Assembly (NCBI GenBank): GCA_951640165.1
Contig: OX621249.1
Coordinates: 25,587,201 to 25,651,200, forward strand
Direction: 5' to 3'
Source of the DNA: Pseudoips prasinana
Taxonomy: Eukaryota; Arthropoda; Insecta; Lepidoptera; Nolidae
DNA length: 64,000 nt
The notes under the pieces were generated by a model, which made no database searches, was not told where the DNA came from, and saw nothing but the letters and a program-made list of their open reading frames with translations. Within the stretch, counting starts at the first letter, position 1, and each line of letters starts with the position of its first letter. Shown here piece by piece: positions 53,623 to 63,429 of the stretch. The translations under genes were made by a program, and so were the position numbers.

Positions 53623-54242
53623 TACTATAGAATTGTGTAAACCAAGGTATCAAACATTTGCCTTTAAACCACCCCATGTGATTATCTTAAAATCATCTAA
53701 AATCATCATTATCCGTAATAAACAAACAAACGTCCAAAATGTGAAATATTTTCTCTTTAAAGCATTAATACAAACTGGTTAAATTTGAGCAGGAATCGGT
53801 GGTGCTAGAGACTATATTCCAAGCGATGATGCTCCGTGCGCTAATTTAGTAGACAGTTTTATGGACGCCCTATTATTTTCGAATCGAACCCACGACCTGC
53901 GCCTTGAAAGACTAATATACCAACCACGCCAGTCGGCATATACATAGTGAATAAAATTACATAACTAATTTACAGTATTAATCAGTACAATTAACCAAAG
54001 GATAAGTTACTAAACAATTGATTGTCGTGTAATCGATCACTGAGGGAACAATACCTGCTTAAAGTTTCTTCAGCGCACAAACAAAAACTTGGGAAACACC
54101 TACATTGTGAAGACCGATTAGTATTAATTACTAAGGTAAAAACTATAGGTATTTCGGTCGCTATAAAAGTATAATAGTGGTTATCCACAACTAAGAAAAC
54201 AATATCAATATATATTAAGAACAGATAGAATTAGGGTCAGTT
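53622..54242. other. Unassigned DNA with a SINE head fragment
   Basis: 53877-53939 is a minus-strand S3 head (CGAATCGAACCCACGACCTG, CAACCACGCCAGTCGG). The rest is unassigned. Confidence 0.45.
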
Positions 54243-54503
54243 GTCGTGGTTGGCAAATGCTTGCCTTTCACGCCGCAGGTCGTGGGTTCGATTCCCACCT
54301 AGGACAGATATTTGTGTGTATAACATGTCTGTTTGCCTGTGACTATCAGTATCTGACTGACTGACTGACTGTGAGTTATCAGTATAAGTATATATTTACA
54401 AAAGAAAAGTAGTATATCAGTTATCTGATTTCCATAGTACAAGTTCTGCTGCTTAGTTTGGGTTCAGATGGCCGTGTGTGAAAGATGTCCCTGGATATTA
54501 GTC
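54243..54503 (+). mobile_element. tRNA-derived SINE, family S3
   Basis: Head GTGGTTGGCAAATGCTTGCC, B box GTGGGTTCGATTCCCACC, tail CCATAGTACAAGTTCTGCTG and GGCCGTGTGTGAAAGATG. A (GACT)n run at 54353-54371 has expanded within the body. Confidence 0.9.
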
Positions 54504-55316
54504 ATTTTTTTTGGTTTTTACTTAGTGTTCTCCTTTCGGTGGAAATTCGACTTTCTTGAAAATATTTTACTGAAATAACTATTAGACCTCTTTTTAGGGA
54601 CTTCTTTCTAGCATTCGCAATAGTTATTTTTTACTTTTGACAATATTGAGACTAATTATAATTATCGTCGCAACTAAACAAACAAACAAACAAGTATGCA
54701 TAGGTATGTGTATTCTAATTTACAGTCTCACATATTCGTAGTATGGTCTTATTGGCGCTATCGGATATCAGCGTTTCTGTAATTATTAACTGTAGCATTT
54801 GCTGAGGTAGACGCCTTTTCCTTCCTTAAATTAAACGTAGTTTGTAATATTTTCTTAGATGTAAACAAAGTTAATTTAAGGATTATCTGTGCTTGGAATA
54901 AATCTTTATTCTTTCTTATGCTCGAATTTGGTTGAAATATGAAGTGTTATTTTTTAATATTCAAATGATGGGCAATCTTAAACTTACAATACATAATTCA
55001 GGTTTAATTATGAACTCTCAAGAGGCGTGATGAAATAGTCCAGGAATATTTAATTGGTGGGGTTTATCTATGACGACATAACGCGGAAACGTCAGACGGC
55101 CCGGGTTCACGCTGTTGACCTCACGAATCTAAGCAACCTCACAATTAAAGTCCTCTTCGTGAGCTTCCACTTATGCCATTAACGATGACGCTAGTGTCAG
55201 CACATCGAAAACTGATAAGTTTCCATGGTTGTAAGCGGACGTCAAGCATGGCGAACTGGGTTAAGCCGTTTTGCTGCAAACATTTTACTTAATTGGAGAT
55301 TCAATAAGGTTCATAA
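54504..55316. other. Unassigned DNA
   Basis: 55080-55270 is GC-richer (CGTCAGACGGCCCGGGTTC) but gives no frame or family I recognise. Confidence 0.35.
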
Positions 55317-55510
55317 GATAAGATAAATTTATTTGCTTTAACCATGGTCATTACAGGTCTTAAAAATAATTATAATAAGTTACTACATGTCTAACCAGGT
55401 ACTGGTATGCAAATATTATACAAATTAGAATATAAAACAATAGATACACACACAACAATTCAAAGAACATACATTTCATCAAACAAAAATTACAGTAATT
55501 TATTGGTATC
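55317..55510 (-). mobile_element. Minus-strand LINE 3' end
   Basis: Left end AAGATAAGATAAATTTATTT is the complement of a TTATC-rich LINE tail; the remainder is AT-rich 3' UTR-like sequence. No ORF remnant. Confidence 0.45.
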
Positions 55511-55515
55511 CCCTA

Positions 55516-55826
55516 TCTATACAAATAAATAAAATTGAAGTATCTGTTTGTAATATTGAAATAACCGACTTTTACTACATGTATATGAATATAATATACG
55601 GTACATACTCCAAAATAACATTTTTTACAATTTTTGTCTGTCTGTCTGTCTGTTTGTTCCGGCTAATCTCTGAAATGGCTGAACCGATTTTGACGGGACT
55701 TTTATTGGCAGGAAGCTGATGTAATAAGGAGTAACTTAAGCTACTTTTATTTTTGAAAAGTCTTTTATATTTGAAAAAGCTAAAATAAACTAATTAACAC
55801 ACGGATGAAGTCGCGGGCACAGCTAG
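55516..55826 (+). mobile_element. Non-autonomous Helitron, family H3
   Basis: Starts TCTATACAAATAAATAAAAT after A and ends GTCGCGGGCACAGCTAG before T. The stretch GTCTGTCTGTCTGTCTG and CCGATTTTGACGGGACTT are as in the copy at 29905. Confidence 0.9.
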
Positions 55827-55982
55827 TTATAAATAAATTCAATTACACAATATGTACAGTACATTAAAGATATATTATATGGTATAATAATTTTGATATA
55901 ATAATTTTGTTTTAAACAATTGTTGTAAAGAACGCTTTAAAGTTGTATGATTATTAATTCCATAGTTATTTGAACACGTAGG

Positions 55983-56080
55983 TCATAGCCAGAATATTCT
56001 CTCACCTATTTGTAAGTGATCGACGAGGTTAAGCCACTAAGCTCGCGGTCAGATGGAGACTTATCAGGTTTCGATGTGCT
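55983..56080 (+). mobile_element. 5S-derived SINE head fragment (family S5)
   Basis: CATAGCCAGAATATTCTCTC, TGATCGACGAGGTTAAGCCA, CTAAGCTCGCGGTCAGATGG. Box A is close to the 5S form (GAGGTTAAGC); the body is cut off where the next element begins. Confidence 0.65.
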
Positions 56081-56741
56081 ATTTCAGTAGCAAACTAACT
56101 ATTAGATTTTTATAAGAAAAAACAAACAAAAAGAGTATAAACCTTTTTGATTCTTTTTTTCTTATAAAAATCTAGTAGTACTATATTTTTATAAGAAAAG
56201 AAAAAAAAAAAAGAGTATAGCCTTTTTGTTTTTTTTTCTTATCAATATCTAGTAGTACTATATTTTTATAAGGAAAAAAGAAAAAAAAAGTATAAGCCTC
56301 TTTGTTTTTTTTTCTTATCAATATCTAGTAGTACTATATTTTTATAAGAAAAAAAGAAATAAAAAAGTATAAGCCTTTTTGTTTTTTTTTTTCTTATAAA
56401 AATCTAGTAGTACTATATTTTTATAAGAAAAAAAGAAAAAAAAAGAGTATAAGCCTTCTTGTTTTTTTTTCTTATCAAAATCTAGTAGTACTAGATTTTT
56501 ATAAGAAAAAAAGAAAAAATAAAGAGTATAAGCCTTTTTGTTTTTTTTTCTTATCAAAATCTAGTAGTATTAGATTTTTATAAGAAAAAAAGAAATAAAA
56601 AAAGAGTATAAGCCTTTTTGTTTTTTTTTCTTATCAAAATCTAGTACTACTAGATTTTTATAAAAAAAAACAAACAAAAAGAGTATAAGCCTTTTTGTTT
56701 CTTTTCTTATAAAAATCTAGTAGTAAGTTTGCTACTGAAAT
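56081..56741. repeat. Array of eight palindromic 78-bp units within 16-bp TIRs
   Basis: Perfect terminal inverted repeats ATTTCAGTAGCAAACT (56081-56096) and AGTTTGCTACTGAAAT (56726-56741) enclose eight tandem units (56101-56725). Each unit reads CTAGATTTTTATAAGAAAA, an A/G-rich tract, GAGTATAAGCCTTTTTG, a T-rich tract, and CTTATAAAAATCTAG, so every unit can itself fold. The first and last units share AACAAACAAAAAGAG, unlike the middle six. The 71-codon frame over it is composition noise. Confidence 0.9.
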
Positions 56742-57379
56742 GATTGGAAGAAAAAACTTAAAACACTTATTCATTTCAAAGTGATTGATTAATTGTGAAT
56801 TTGATTGACAATATACTAATTGGTTAATTATCAAGATTTTAACAATTTAATTGCTATGAATAATTATTTAATTGTTTTTACTTACGATATTGTTATCAGA
56901 ATATGAATAAGCACATTTTTATGTTACCCTCAATACATGCTCAGTGTTTCTATCATTGTTGTGTGTTGAGTCATTGTATAACTTTTTCTATGGGAAAACG
57001 AAATAAGTATCTTTACTAATATTTTAATTCTGTAGGTTGTGTGTGTACACCTCAACTACTGAGCCGATATGCAAAATTTTAAAAAAAAACTTCGATCACA
57101 TTGCGATCATGTATTAGCATTCATACACCCTTAATTATAATATTATCATACATTATCACCCTTAATTATAATAGCAAGAATATCGACGTAAAAGAAGTGG
57201 CGCGCATAAACTAGCGCACCTAAAATCTGCATTATACTATGATCCGGTTAGTTACGTCTGCTATTATATGTGGTTTGGTCTGGTCACTGCTTTAGTCCCG
57301 CGGTACCTTAGTATATTTCGTTTCAACTTTTATCTAATGTTAGTCTAATCCTATATACCATAGATTTAGCATCCGGAAA
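56742..57379. other. Unassigned AT-rich DNA
   Basis: At 57127-57175 the unit ACCCTTAATTATAAT occurs twice. Nothing else recognised. Confidence 0.35.
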
Positions 57380-57396
57380 AAGTACCTCATAGATCG

Positions 57397-57650
57397 AGGC
57401 GCTCATAGCCAGATGCTCTCACCAGTCCGTAAGAGATTGACGAGGTCAAGCGACTAGGCTCGCGGTCAGTCCATAGATGGGTGACCGCCAAAGTGGTTTA
57501 ATTTGTGAGCGTCTCCGTGCTTCGGAGGGCACGTTAAGCCGTTGGTCCCGGTTGTAGCCATTAGGCAACAGTCGTTAAGCCATGTCAGAGGCCTACGGGG
57601 CGGCTTGAACAACTCTGACACCAGGGTAACCACTGCCCATACGATAAGTT
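57397..57650 (+). mobile_element. Complete 5S-rRNA-derived SINE (family S5), 17-bp target duplication
   Basis: Flanked by AAGTACCTCATAGATCG at 57380-57396 and 57651-57667. The head contains GAGGTCAAGCGAC (5S box A, GAAGTTAAGCAAC), CGCGGTCAGT (5S intermediate element) and ATAGATGGGTGACCGCC (5S box C, TGGATGGGTGACCGCC) in the same spacing as in 5S rRNA. The body runs CGTGCTTCGGAGGGCACGTT, CGGTCCCGG, GGGCGGCTTGAACAA-like and ends ACGATAAGTT. Target duplication and internal pol III promoter make this a SINE of the 5S class. Confidence 0.9.
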
Positions 57651-57699
57651 AAGTACCTCATAGATCGGTCATTCTCTCGGTCTGCTTTTAATTTTCTTC

Positions 57700-57792
57700 G
57701 TAAGTTTACCGGAAGATGCAGGGTGGGCCGCCCTCCTACAAGATGGACCGATGATCGGCAATTATGGAATGATGATGATGATGTTTGAATGA
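57700..57792 (+). mobile_element. LINE L1 ORF2 end fragment
   Basis: ACCGGAAGATGCAGGGTGGG, CTACAAGATGGACCGATGAT, then CGGCAATTATGGA and a GATGATGATGATGAT tail. An internal piece is missing relative to 10642. Confidence 0.7.
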
Positions 57793-58869
57793 TCTACACT
57801 AGTTGTTCTGGGCAACCAAGTAAACAGTGTTGTGGGATGGTGATGTATGTCTCCAAGTTTAAATTGTATTGTCCAGTAATTAGACTGAACCTTACATAGA
57901 CTCACAGCTGTATCACAACCATAGGCATAGGCAAAGACAACGGATTTCCTGTACTACTCTTATTATATCTTTCATAAATACTTCTGACCTTCCCACATTC
58001 GACGAGATCTTTCCTTTCCAATACCATTAACACTTGCCATGCATACTTGTCTTCTACTAAGTTTCAGCCATTATAAAGCATTAATTAAGCTACAACTCGT
58101 ATACTGGTTTCCTGCACAGCATGTTCGTTTACTGTGTATTGGCCACAATGAGACATAGAGTAGACATAAACATAGATCCATAAGAAATACATAAGGTGCT
58201 ATGTCACAATTGCATACAATAAAGCATGCCCTTTACATTACAATTCACACTACTACAATCCTGTACCATCCTCTGCCAAGAATGTTTATTGTTAACTAAA
58301 GTCCTCACATACTTTACATCTTCTAAACAACATTTTGTAAGCCGTCCTTGTTCTCGTAATCACAAATGTAGTTAAATCATAAAACACATGTATAACTGCC
58401 AATTGTTAATGCATTTACAATTGGCAAGTTTATGTACAATCAATCAATCGTTAGTTATTTCATTTAACTGTTTTGGTTAATTGACTATTCCCTCCCTCTT
58501 ACCTACCACTGCAACTCCTATAAGCCACGATGAATAGCACACAATATTCCGTCCGGGGGATTCGCTTTAACTGTCTTGGATACCGCAATGAATTTAATGA
58601 GCAAGAAACAAGCAAGAGAAAGAAAAAGAATAGTTCCACTTCACAGTGTTTTGGTTTAGTGTATTTTAAGTTTTGGTTTGTAATACTAAAGCTTTGACCT
58701 GCTCATAATCTTCCATATATATTTATTTTTATTAACAAACTATGACATTGGCTACATTTTATTTAGTATTCTAAAATAAGTTAATTTTTTAAACATTATA
58801 TCTTAGGTTTTTGAATTTGTATGTATAATTAAATATTATTTAAATTTTTAACAAAGAATAAGTATACCT
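57793..58869. other. Mostly unassigned, with one dispersed repeat copy
   Basis: 58490-58590 (CCTCCCTCTTACCTACCACT, CGGGGGATTCGCTTTAACTG) recurs in reverse at 62041-62165, so it belongs to a dispersed repeat of unknown class. The rest is unassigned. Confidence 0.45.
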
Positions 58870-59012
58870 TTTAAGCCGTTAGAACGCCTGTGGTACAGGT
58901 TTAACCTAGTACAGGCACAAATTGTCAATAGCTTAGTATTAATTATTTTTAAATTAAGTAAATATAATTTTGTACACATTATTTCTTGAATAAAAATTTA
59001 TTATTATTATTA
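58870..59012 (+). mobile_element. Probable LINE 3' end with TTA tail
   Basis: GGTACAGGTTTAACCTAGTA, GTACACATTATTTCTTGAAT and AAAAATTTATTATTATTATT. Layout fits a LINE 3' UTR with polyadenylation-like AATAAA. Confidence 0.5.
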
Positions 59013-59586
59013 TTTTATGTCATAAATTTCCACTAAGGAATAGTTTTTAGAAATTCAACGCCTTAAGTGGTAAAGTAGGGATTGTATGAAAGTCCGTCAT
59101 TATCATAAGAAAAAAGATTGATTAATAAATAAAAACTGTTTTTATTCACAGAAACGTTAAAAACCGCTTGTATATAATCGGAAGATGAACTTATAGCATT
59201 ATAAATTAACTTTAATATAATAATTTAATTCTAGGTACAAATACATAAGTATCCCAATCTCACAGAAGGTCAACCTCACAAACTTAATCGCCTTCAAATT
59301 TGTCGCATGTCACTTAGTGAAGTGTCACTAAATGACTTGTTAATATTTCCAACTATATTTTTAAAAGAGCTGTAATCTTTTCACTGCTCTGTGTATTTCA
59401 AAACTCATATTGCAAATATTACGATAAACTAAGCTTGTTTCTTCGAATTACACTAAAACCGCCATAGAATTAATGAAAACTTAAGCAATAGAGTCGTACA
59501 TAAATATTTTAAAGGTTTCCTTATATTACGAGTTTACGTCAAATAAAGCGATTACATATCCTTTAACGATTAATATAAATATATTT
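59013..59586. other. Unassigned AT-rich DNA
   Basis: The frame of the next feature stays open back to 59485, but the residues before about 59587 are AT-driven and unlike the domain. Confidence 0.4.
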
Positions 59587-60075
59587 ATCTATGATATTAT
59601 CCGCCGGGCTCTTGTCGCCGCTGGCGTGCCTACCATACTCGAACCTAATGGTCTGGCACGCGACGACGGCAAGAGGCCCGATGGTATGTCCTTGCTACCT
59701 TGGAAGTTGGGAAGGCCTCTGGTGTGGGATGCAACCTGCGTCGACACCTTGGCGCCTTCGCATCTTCCAAACATCAGTGGACGCGCCGGCGCTGCTGTTG
59801 CTTTAGCGGAGACCTCTAAACGGCGTAAATATGTGAACCTTATTGGTAACTATATGTTTGAGCCGTTTGCAGTTGAAACGCTCGGGCCGTGGGGTCCAAA
59901 CGCTTTAACCCTTTTTCGTGACATCTCAAAACGTCTGGTCGATGCTTCAGGTGATCAGAGGGCTGGCCAATACTTAGCTCAAAGAATTAGCATTGCCATT
60001 CAACGTGGCAATGCTGCCAGCCTTCTGAGTACGTTCCCGGTTCAAAGCGATGTCGATGAATTTTTTGACGCATAA
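59587..60075 (+). CDS. C-terminal domain of a retroelement protein (5' truncated)
   Basis: The largest coding remnant, about 162 codons to TAA at 60073-60075, GC-richer than its surroundings. It reads IIRRALVAAGVPTILEP, then GKRPDGMSLLPWKLGRPLVW with D, ATCVDTLAPSHLP, FEPFAVETLGPWGPNAL, RDISKRLVDASGDQRAGQYL and AQRISIAIQRGNAASLL. I know this block from the C-termini of reverse-transcriptase-bearing mobile element proteins in many invertebrate genomes. The RPDG ... WD spacing could be a PD-(D/E)xK nuclease core, which is inference. There is no RT upstream; the block has no stop or frameshift, so it is young or its 5' truncation is recent. Confidence 0.65.
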   Translation: MYDIIRRALVAAGVPTILEPNGLARDDGKRPDGMSLLPWKLGRPLVWDATCVDTLAPSHLPNISGRAGAAVALAETSKRRKYVNLIGNYMFEPFAVETLGPWGPNALTLFRDISKRLVDASGDQRAGQYLAQRISIAIQRGNAASLLSTFPVQSDVDEFFDA

Positions 60076-60273
60076 GCTCATTGGTTAGACTTTTTATTTA
60101 TGTTTGTATTTATTTTATTTTATTTATGTTTCTTTAGTTGATAAGTTAGGTTATTTCAATAATAATTGATTCATATAATTATAATATTTATGTTTGTATG
60201 TTAAATACAGAATGATTTATCTATCTAATCTCTGATTGCGTCGGTTTGCTTATTTTGTTTTTTTTTGTTTCAG

Positions 60274-60326
60274 AGCCCCATGAAGCGGCTGTCATGCGCA
60301 TTGCGACACTGATTGCACTCGTGCAG
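60274..60326 (+). CDS. Candidate spliced exon, possible signal peptide start
   Basis: Preceded by a long pyrimidine tract ending TTTTTTTTTGTTTCAG and followed by GTATGTAA, both strong splice signals, with 53 bp between them. In one frame it is open throughout: PHEAAVMRIATLIALVQ. If translation starts at the internal ATG (60292) the product begins MRIATLIALVQ, a hydrophobic start like a secretory signal. The other frames hit stops. No partner exon was found within the window, so the gene, if real, has distant exons or this is a false pair. Confidence 0.4.
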
Positions 60327-60667
60327 GTATGTAAAAAATAGTGACACACAAAATGCAACTTAATTACCTTCGTCTTCGTCTTAAGTATCTTCAGTCACAT
60401 ATAGCACTGTTCTAATGAAAAATCTTATAAGATCCTTATTAGATACTTCAAGGCATTTGCGATAGTTGTACAAAACCGACAGACTCAAAATTAAACTACA
60501 TTAAAATTAAAATAAAATCTTATCCATAATATTCTTGGCTACATTGGCTTGGCTACAATGATGTTGCAGTCTTAGTGATATATTAGATACGCTTTGGCTC
60601 ACAATTGCCGTCTTACAGTTTGTCCCCAACCCCAAAAATCTAAATTCAAATATAAACTAAAACAACA
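60327..60667. other. Unassigned DNA (intron if the exon is real)
   Basis: No repeat family recognised up to the SINE tail at 60668. Confidence 0.35.
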
Positions 60668-60719
60668 TTTGGGGCTAGGATGATCTGTGTGACATTGTCC
60701 CTAGATATTATTATTATTC
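60668..60719 (+). mobile_element. SINE S2 tail fragment
   Basis: TTGGGGCTAGGATGATCTGT then GACATTGTCCCTAGATATTA and an ATT run; only the 3' end of a plus-strand copy. Confidence 0.85.
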
Positions 60720-60734
60720 TAATACTAATAATAT

Positions 60735-60972
60735 ATAGGGACAATGTCACACAGATCATCATAGCCCCAAACTAAGCAAAGCTTGTACTATGGGTACCAG
60801 GCGACGATATACATACTTATATAGATAGATAAATACTTAAATACATAGAAAACATCCATAACTCAGAAACAAATATTCGTGCTCATCACACAAATATTTG
60901 CACTTACCGGGATTCGAACCCAGGACCACCAGCTTCGTAGGCAGGAGCACTACAATCTAGGCTACGGTGACC
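60735..60972 (-). mobile_element. tRNA-derived SINE S2, tail-to-tail with the previous
   Basis: Full-length minus copy ending at GCTACGGTGACC (60972). Its tail faces the tail of 60668-60719, giving about 45 bp of complementarity. Confidence 0.92.
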
Positions 60973-61392
60973 GTCTAAATTATTATATTCTAATAAGGTT
61001 AATATATAATAAAAATACGTGTTTCCATTTATTCTACGCTGTAGCGTATAATGAATACCATAGCCAGTCTATGCGGAACTTGAAAATTATACTACGTCTA
61101 TTGAAACATGGGATGAGTGAGCTTGCAAATTCGACTCGTTAGTCCGGTTCCGAACCAAAGCAGTTCCAGTCCTCTTTCTGCCCACTTGTTGATAGTCTAA
61201 TGAAGGCTAAGCCAGAGGTCGTGAGTTCGATCCTCACCCAGGACAAATCTTAGGGTAATTGTATTGTAATGTATAAATTTTTAATTCGGAAAAATCTATT
61301 TGGTGTTAGTAAAATAGAATAAAATTAACTTATTATCTAGTGTTAGTACCAATCACTCTCGACACAAACTATTTTAATAATGGAGGGCTAAA
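60973..61392. other. Unassigned DNA with a SINE head fragment
   Basis: 61205-61250 (GCCAGAGGTCGTGAGTTCG, ATCCTCACCCAGGACAAAT) is an S3-related B-box region. Confidence 0.45.
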
Positions 61393-61500
61393 GAACAAAC
61401 AGACATGTTCATGCACACAAATATCTGTCCCAGTTGGGAATCGAACCCACGACCTCTGGCGTGAAAAACAAGCATTTGCCAACCACGCCAACAGGCCCGT
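61393..61500 (-). mobile_element. SINE S3, head half
   Basis: AGAACAAACAGACATGTTCA, CACAAATATCTGTCCCAG, GGGAATCGAACCCACGACC and GGCATTTGCC-like TTGCCAACCACGCCAAC. The tail half is missing. Confidence 0.82.
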
Positions 61501-62040
61501 CATATGTATGAATCTGCCTATTCATTTCGTCAAAGCTTCCGTTAATGACTCCACTGACATAGTTGGGAAACAAAGCTTATAGGTGCTAACTTGCGGCAAT
61601 GTCTATAATATAATTAATTGCATTGCAAAATGTTGGTGTCCAATTCAAAATAATGCCTTGTTTTTTTATCTACAAAGGGAAATTGTGACAAAATTATTGA
61701 AATGAATGAATGATGCATTGGCCTTAACGCTGCGCTCGCGCCGGTGAGAATTTGTGGGTCAGCATGGTAATTGAGCGATAAATTATTAGTGAGATGGTGA
61801 CGTAAACTGCTTAAATTAACGTAGGTTACAAACATAAAATAATGCATTATTTGGAGACGGCTATCAAATAACATTAAAAGAATACAATTAATTTGAGACC
61901 ATTGAACCAGTACTTAATCCTTTTTAAAGTCGATTATCTTTAGTTATGCACGAACACACAGTGGCATCTACACTTAACTAATAGTGGAACTATGCATTTA
62001 ATAACTCCTCGTTGTTTCTTTCTGATGAAATTCTTTGCGG
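61501..62040. other. Unassigned AT-rich DNA
   Basis: The 86-codon minus frame at 61614-61874 has no recognisable motif. Confidence 0.35.
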
Positions 62041-62165
62041 GATCCAAGACAGTAGAAGCGATTCACCGGGACATGCCTGAGCCTCACCGCTCAGTGTCAT
62101 TTCATTGTGTGCCACTGTTGATCCTGCTTAACTGGAGTTGCAGTGGTGGGTAAGAGGGAGGGAGG
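62041..62165 (+). repeat. Dispersed repeat, inverse of 58490-58590
   Basis: CCAAGACAGTAGAAGCGATT at the start and GGAGTTGCAGTGGTGGGTAA then GAGGGAGGGAGG at the end match the complement of the other copy; the middle differs and is longer here. Confidence 0.65.
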
Positions 62166-62177
62166 TTCCAATAAATA

Positions 62178-62350
62178 GCTTAAACTAAGCAAAGCGTGTA
62201 CTATGGATACTATAAAATGTATAAAATTCTTTTTAAAAATATATATGTACATACACTACACAGAAAACACACAGACCTAGGCAAATATTTGTCATGCACG
62301 AGGATCAAAGCTGCAACCTTAGGATCAGAAGCAAGATTCACTACCACCTT
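62178..62350 (-). mobile_element. Degenerate SINE (S3-type)
   Basis: AACTAAGCAAAGCGTGTACT, ATGGATACTATAAAATG and GCACGAGGATCAAAGCTGC, the last a damaged B box complement. Confidence 0.5.
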
Positions 62351-62486
62351 TTTTATCCAAAATGTACCACTAACCTAACTAACTCTAACCTTGAATAAAC
62401 CCATGTTATATGAGTCTGGACATACCTCCCAAACGAGGGTATACGTGAAATTATGAACATGTCAATTGCAAAATACAATTGCTCTG

Positions 62487-62712
62487 TGGTGACGGCATAG
62501 AATATCATCACTCCATTTCATCCCGTGGGGGGCGTAGAAATCGCCTCGAAGGAATACCTACCTGAGAACGGACAGCAGCGTTTTTCTGTGAACTATGACC
62601 ATTAAACTGCGATCGCCAACCTGTCTGCCAAGCGCGGCGATTATGGCATATCCCCTCATTCTTTGGGAGGCTTATGTCCAACAGTGGACGTACTTTGGCT
62701 GTTATGAACAAT
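62487..62712 (+). mobile_element. LINE 3' end, L2 series leading into the shared ORF2 end
   Basis: TGGTGACGGCATAGAATATC, CATTTCATCCCGTGGGGG, CCTGAGAACGGACAGCAGCG, TCTGTGAACTATGACCATTA, GGCATATCCCCTCATTC, then GGGAGGCTTATGTCCAACAG and TGGACGTACTTTGGCTG. One frame at the end reads EAYVQQWTYFGCY, joining L2 to the L1 C-terminal pattern. No GAT tail remains. Confidence 0.75.
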
Positions 62713-63065
62713 TGCAAAAACTGTTTTAGTATAATTGCATACGCTGTTTTGCAGTGGTTTGTGTCACAAAATTAAGTGCGTGCGAATTAATATTCATTGT
62801 GTGCGCAACGAACAATAAATAACTGATTTTATGATAATAATGCCCTCATCTCACAGACAGATCCTTGGCAATTTAAAAGTCTTACTTGCCATATTTCTAC
62901 ATGAGAATTTTTATGTTCGAGTCAGCATTAAAATACATTTTGATTGCATGTCAACGAGACTGAATAATAACCAAAAGATGGGTTGGTTTTCAGCCCATCC
63001 TTAGGTTATTTTTATCTAAACTTATCAATATTGTCTAAATGTGTTCCATAAGTCGTTAAAATGTT
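62713..63065. other. Unassigned AT-rich DNA
   Basis: 62971-63010 has a short imperfect palindrome (ATAACCAAAAGATGGG / CCCATCCTTAGGTTAT). Nothing else. Confidence 0.4.
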
Positions 63066-63290
63066 TCATCATCATCATTATAGCTAAATGAGTCCACTGC
63101 TGGACAAGCCTCCCTCAAGAATCGTCTTGGGGGGATATGCCATAATCGCCACGCTTGGCAGGCGGGTTGGCGATCGCAGTAAGATGGTCATAGTAATCAG
63201 AAGGAAGCTGCTGCCCGTCCTCTGGTAGATGGGGTGATGATATTCTGATTCTGATATTTGTCGCCGTCACCACACAGCTGGGTTAAGCGT
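63066..63290 (-). mobile_element. LINE L2 3' end
   Basis: TCATCATCATTATAGCTAAA, GTCCACTGCTGGACAAGCC, GGGATATGCCATAATCGCC, CTTGGCAGGCGGGTTGGCGA and CTGCTGCCCGTCCTCTGG, minus orientation. Confidence 0.75.
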
Positions 63291-63429
63291 TAAAATGTTT
63301 ACGTGCCTATAATATTCACTCAGTCGATTTCGGCCACGGTAGTCTTTAGTTAGTTAGGTTTTCGCAGTTAGCCTCCTAATTGGGCCATTGTGCGTGATAT
63401 TTATTTGGCTACTCGAACCCATGGTAGTC

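Noticed and set aside
53442..53782. 62- and 108-codon frames rich in Tyr-Ile
   Set aside because: They are translations of the (TA)n microsatellite.
56342..56557. 71-codon minus frame rich in K, F and Y
   Set aside because: It is a translation of the A/T-rich palindromic repeat units.
57397..57500. A real 5S rRNA gene
   Set aside because: Only the box A to box C part is 5S-like, it continues into an unrelated body and carries a 17-bp target duplication.
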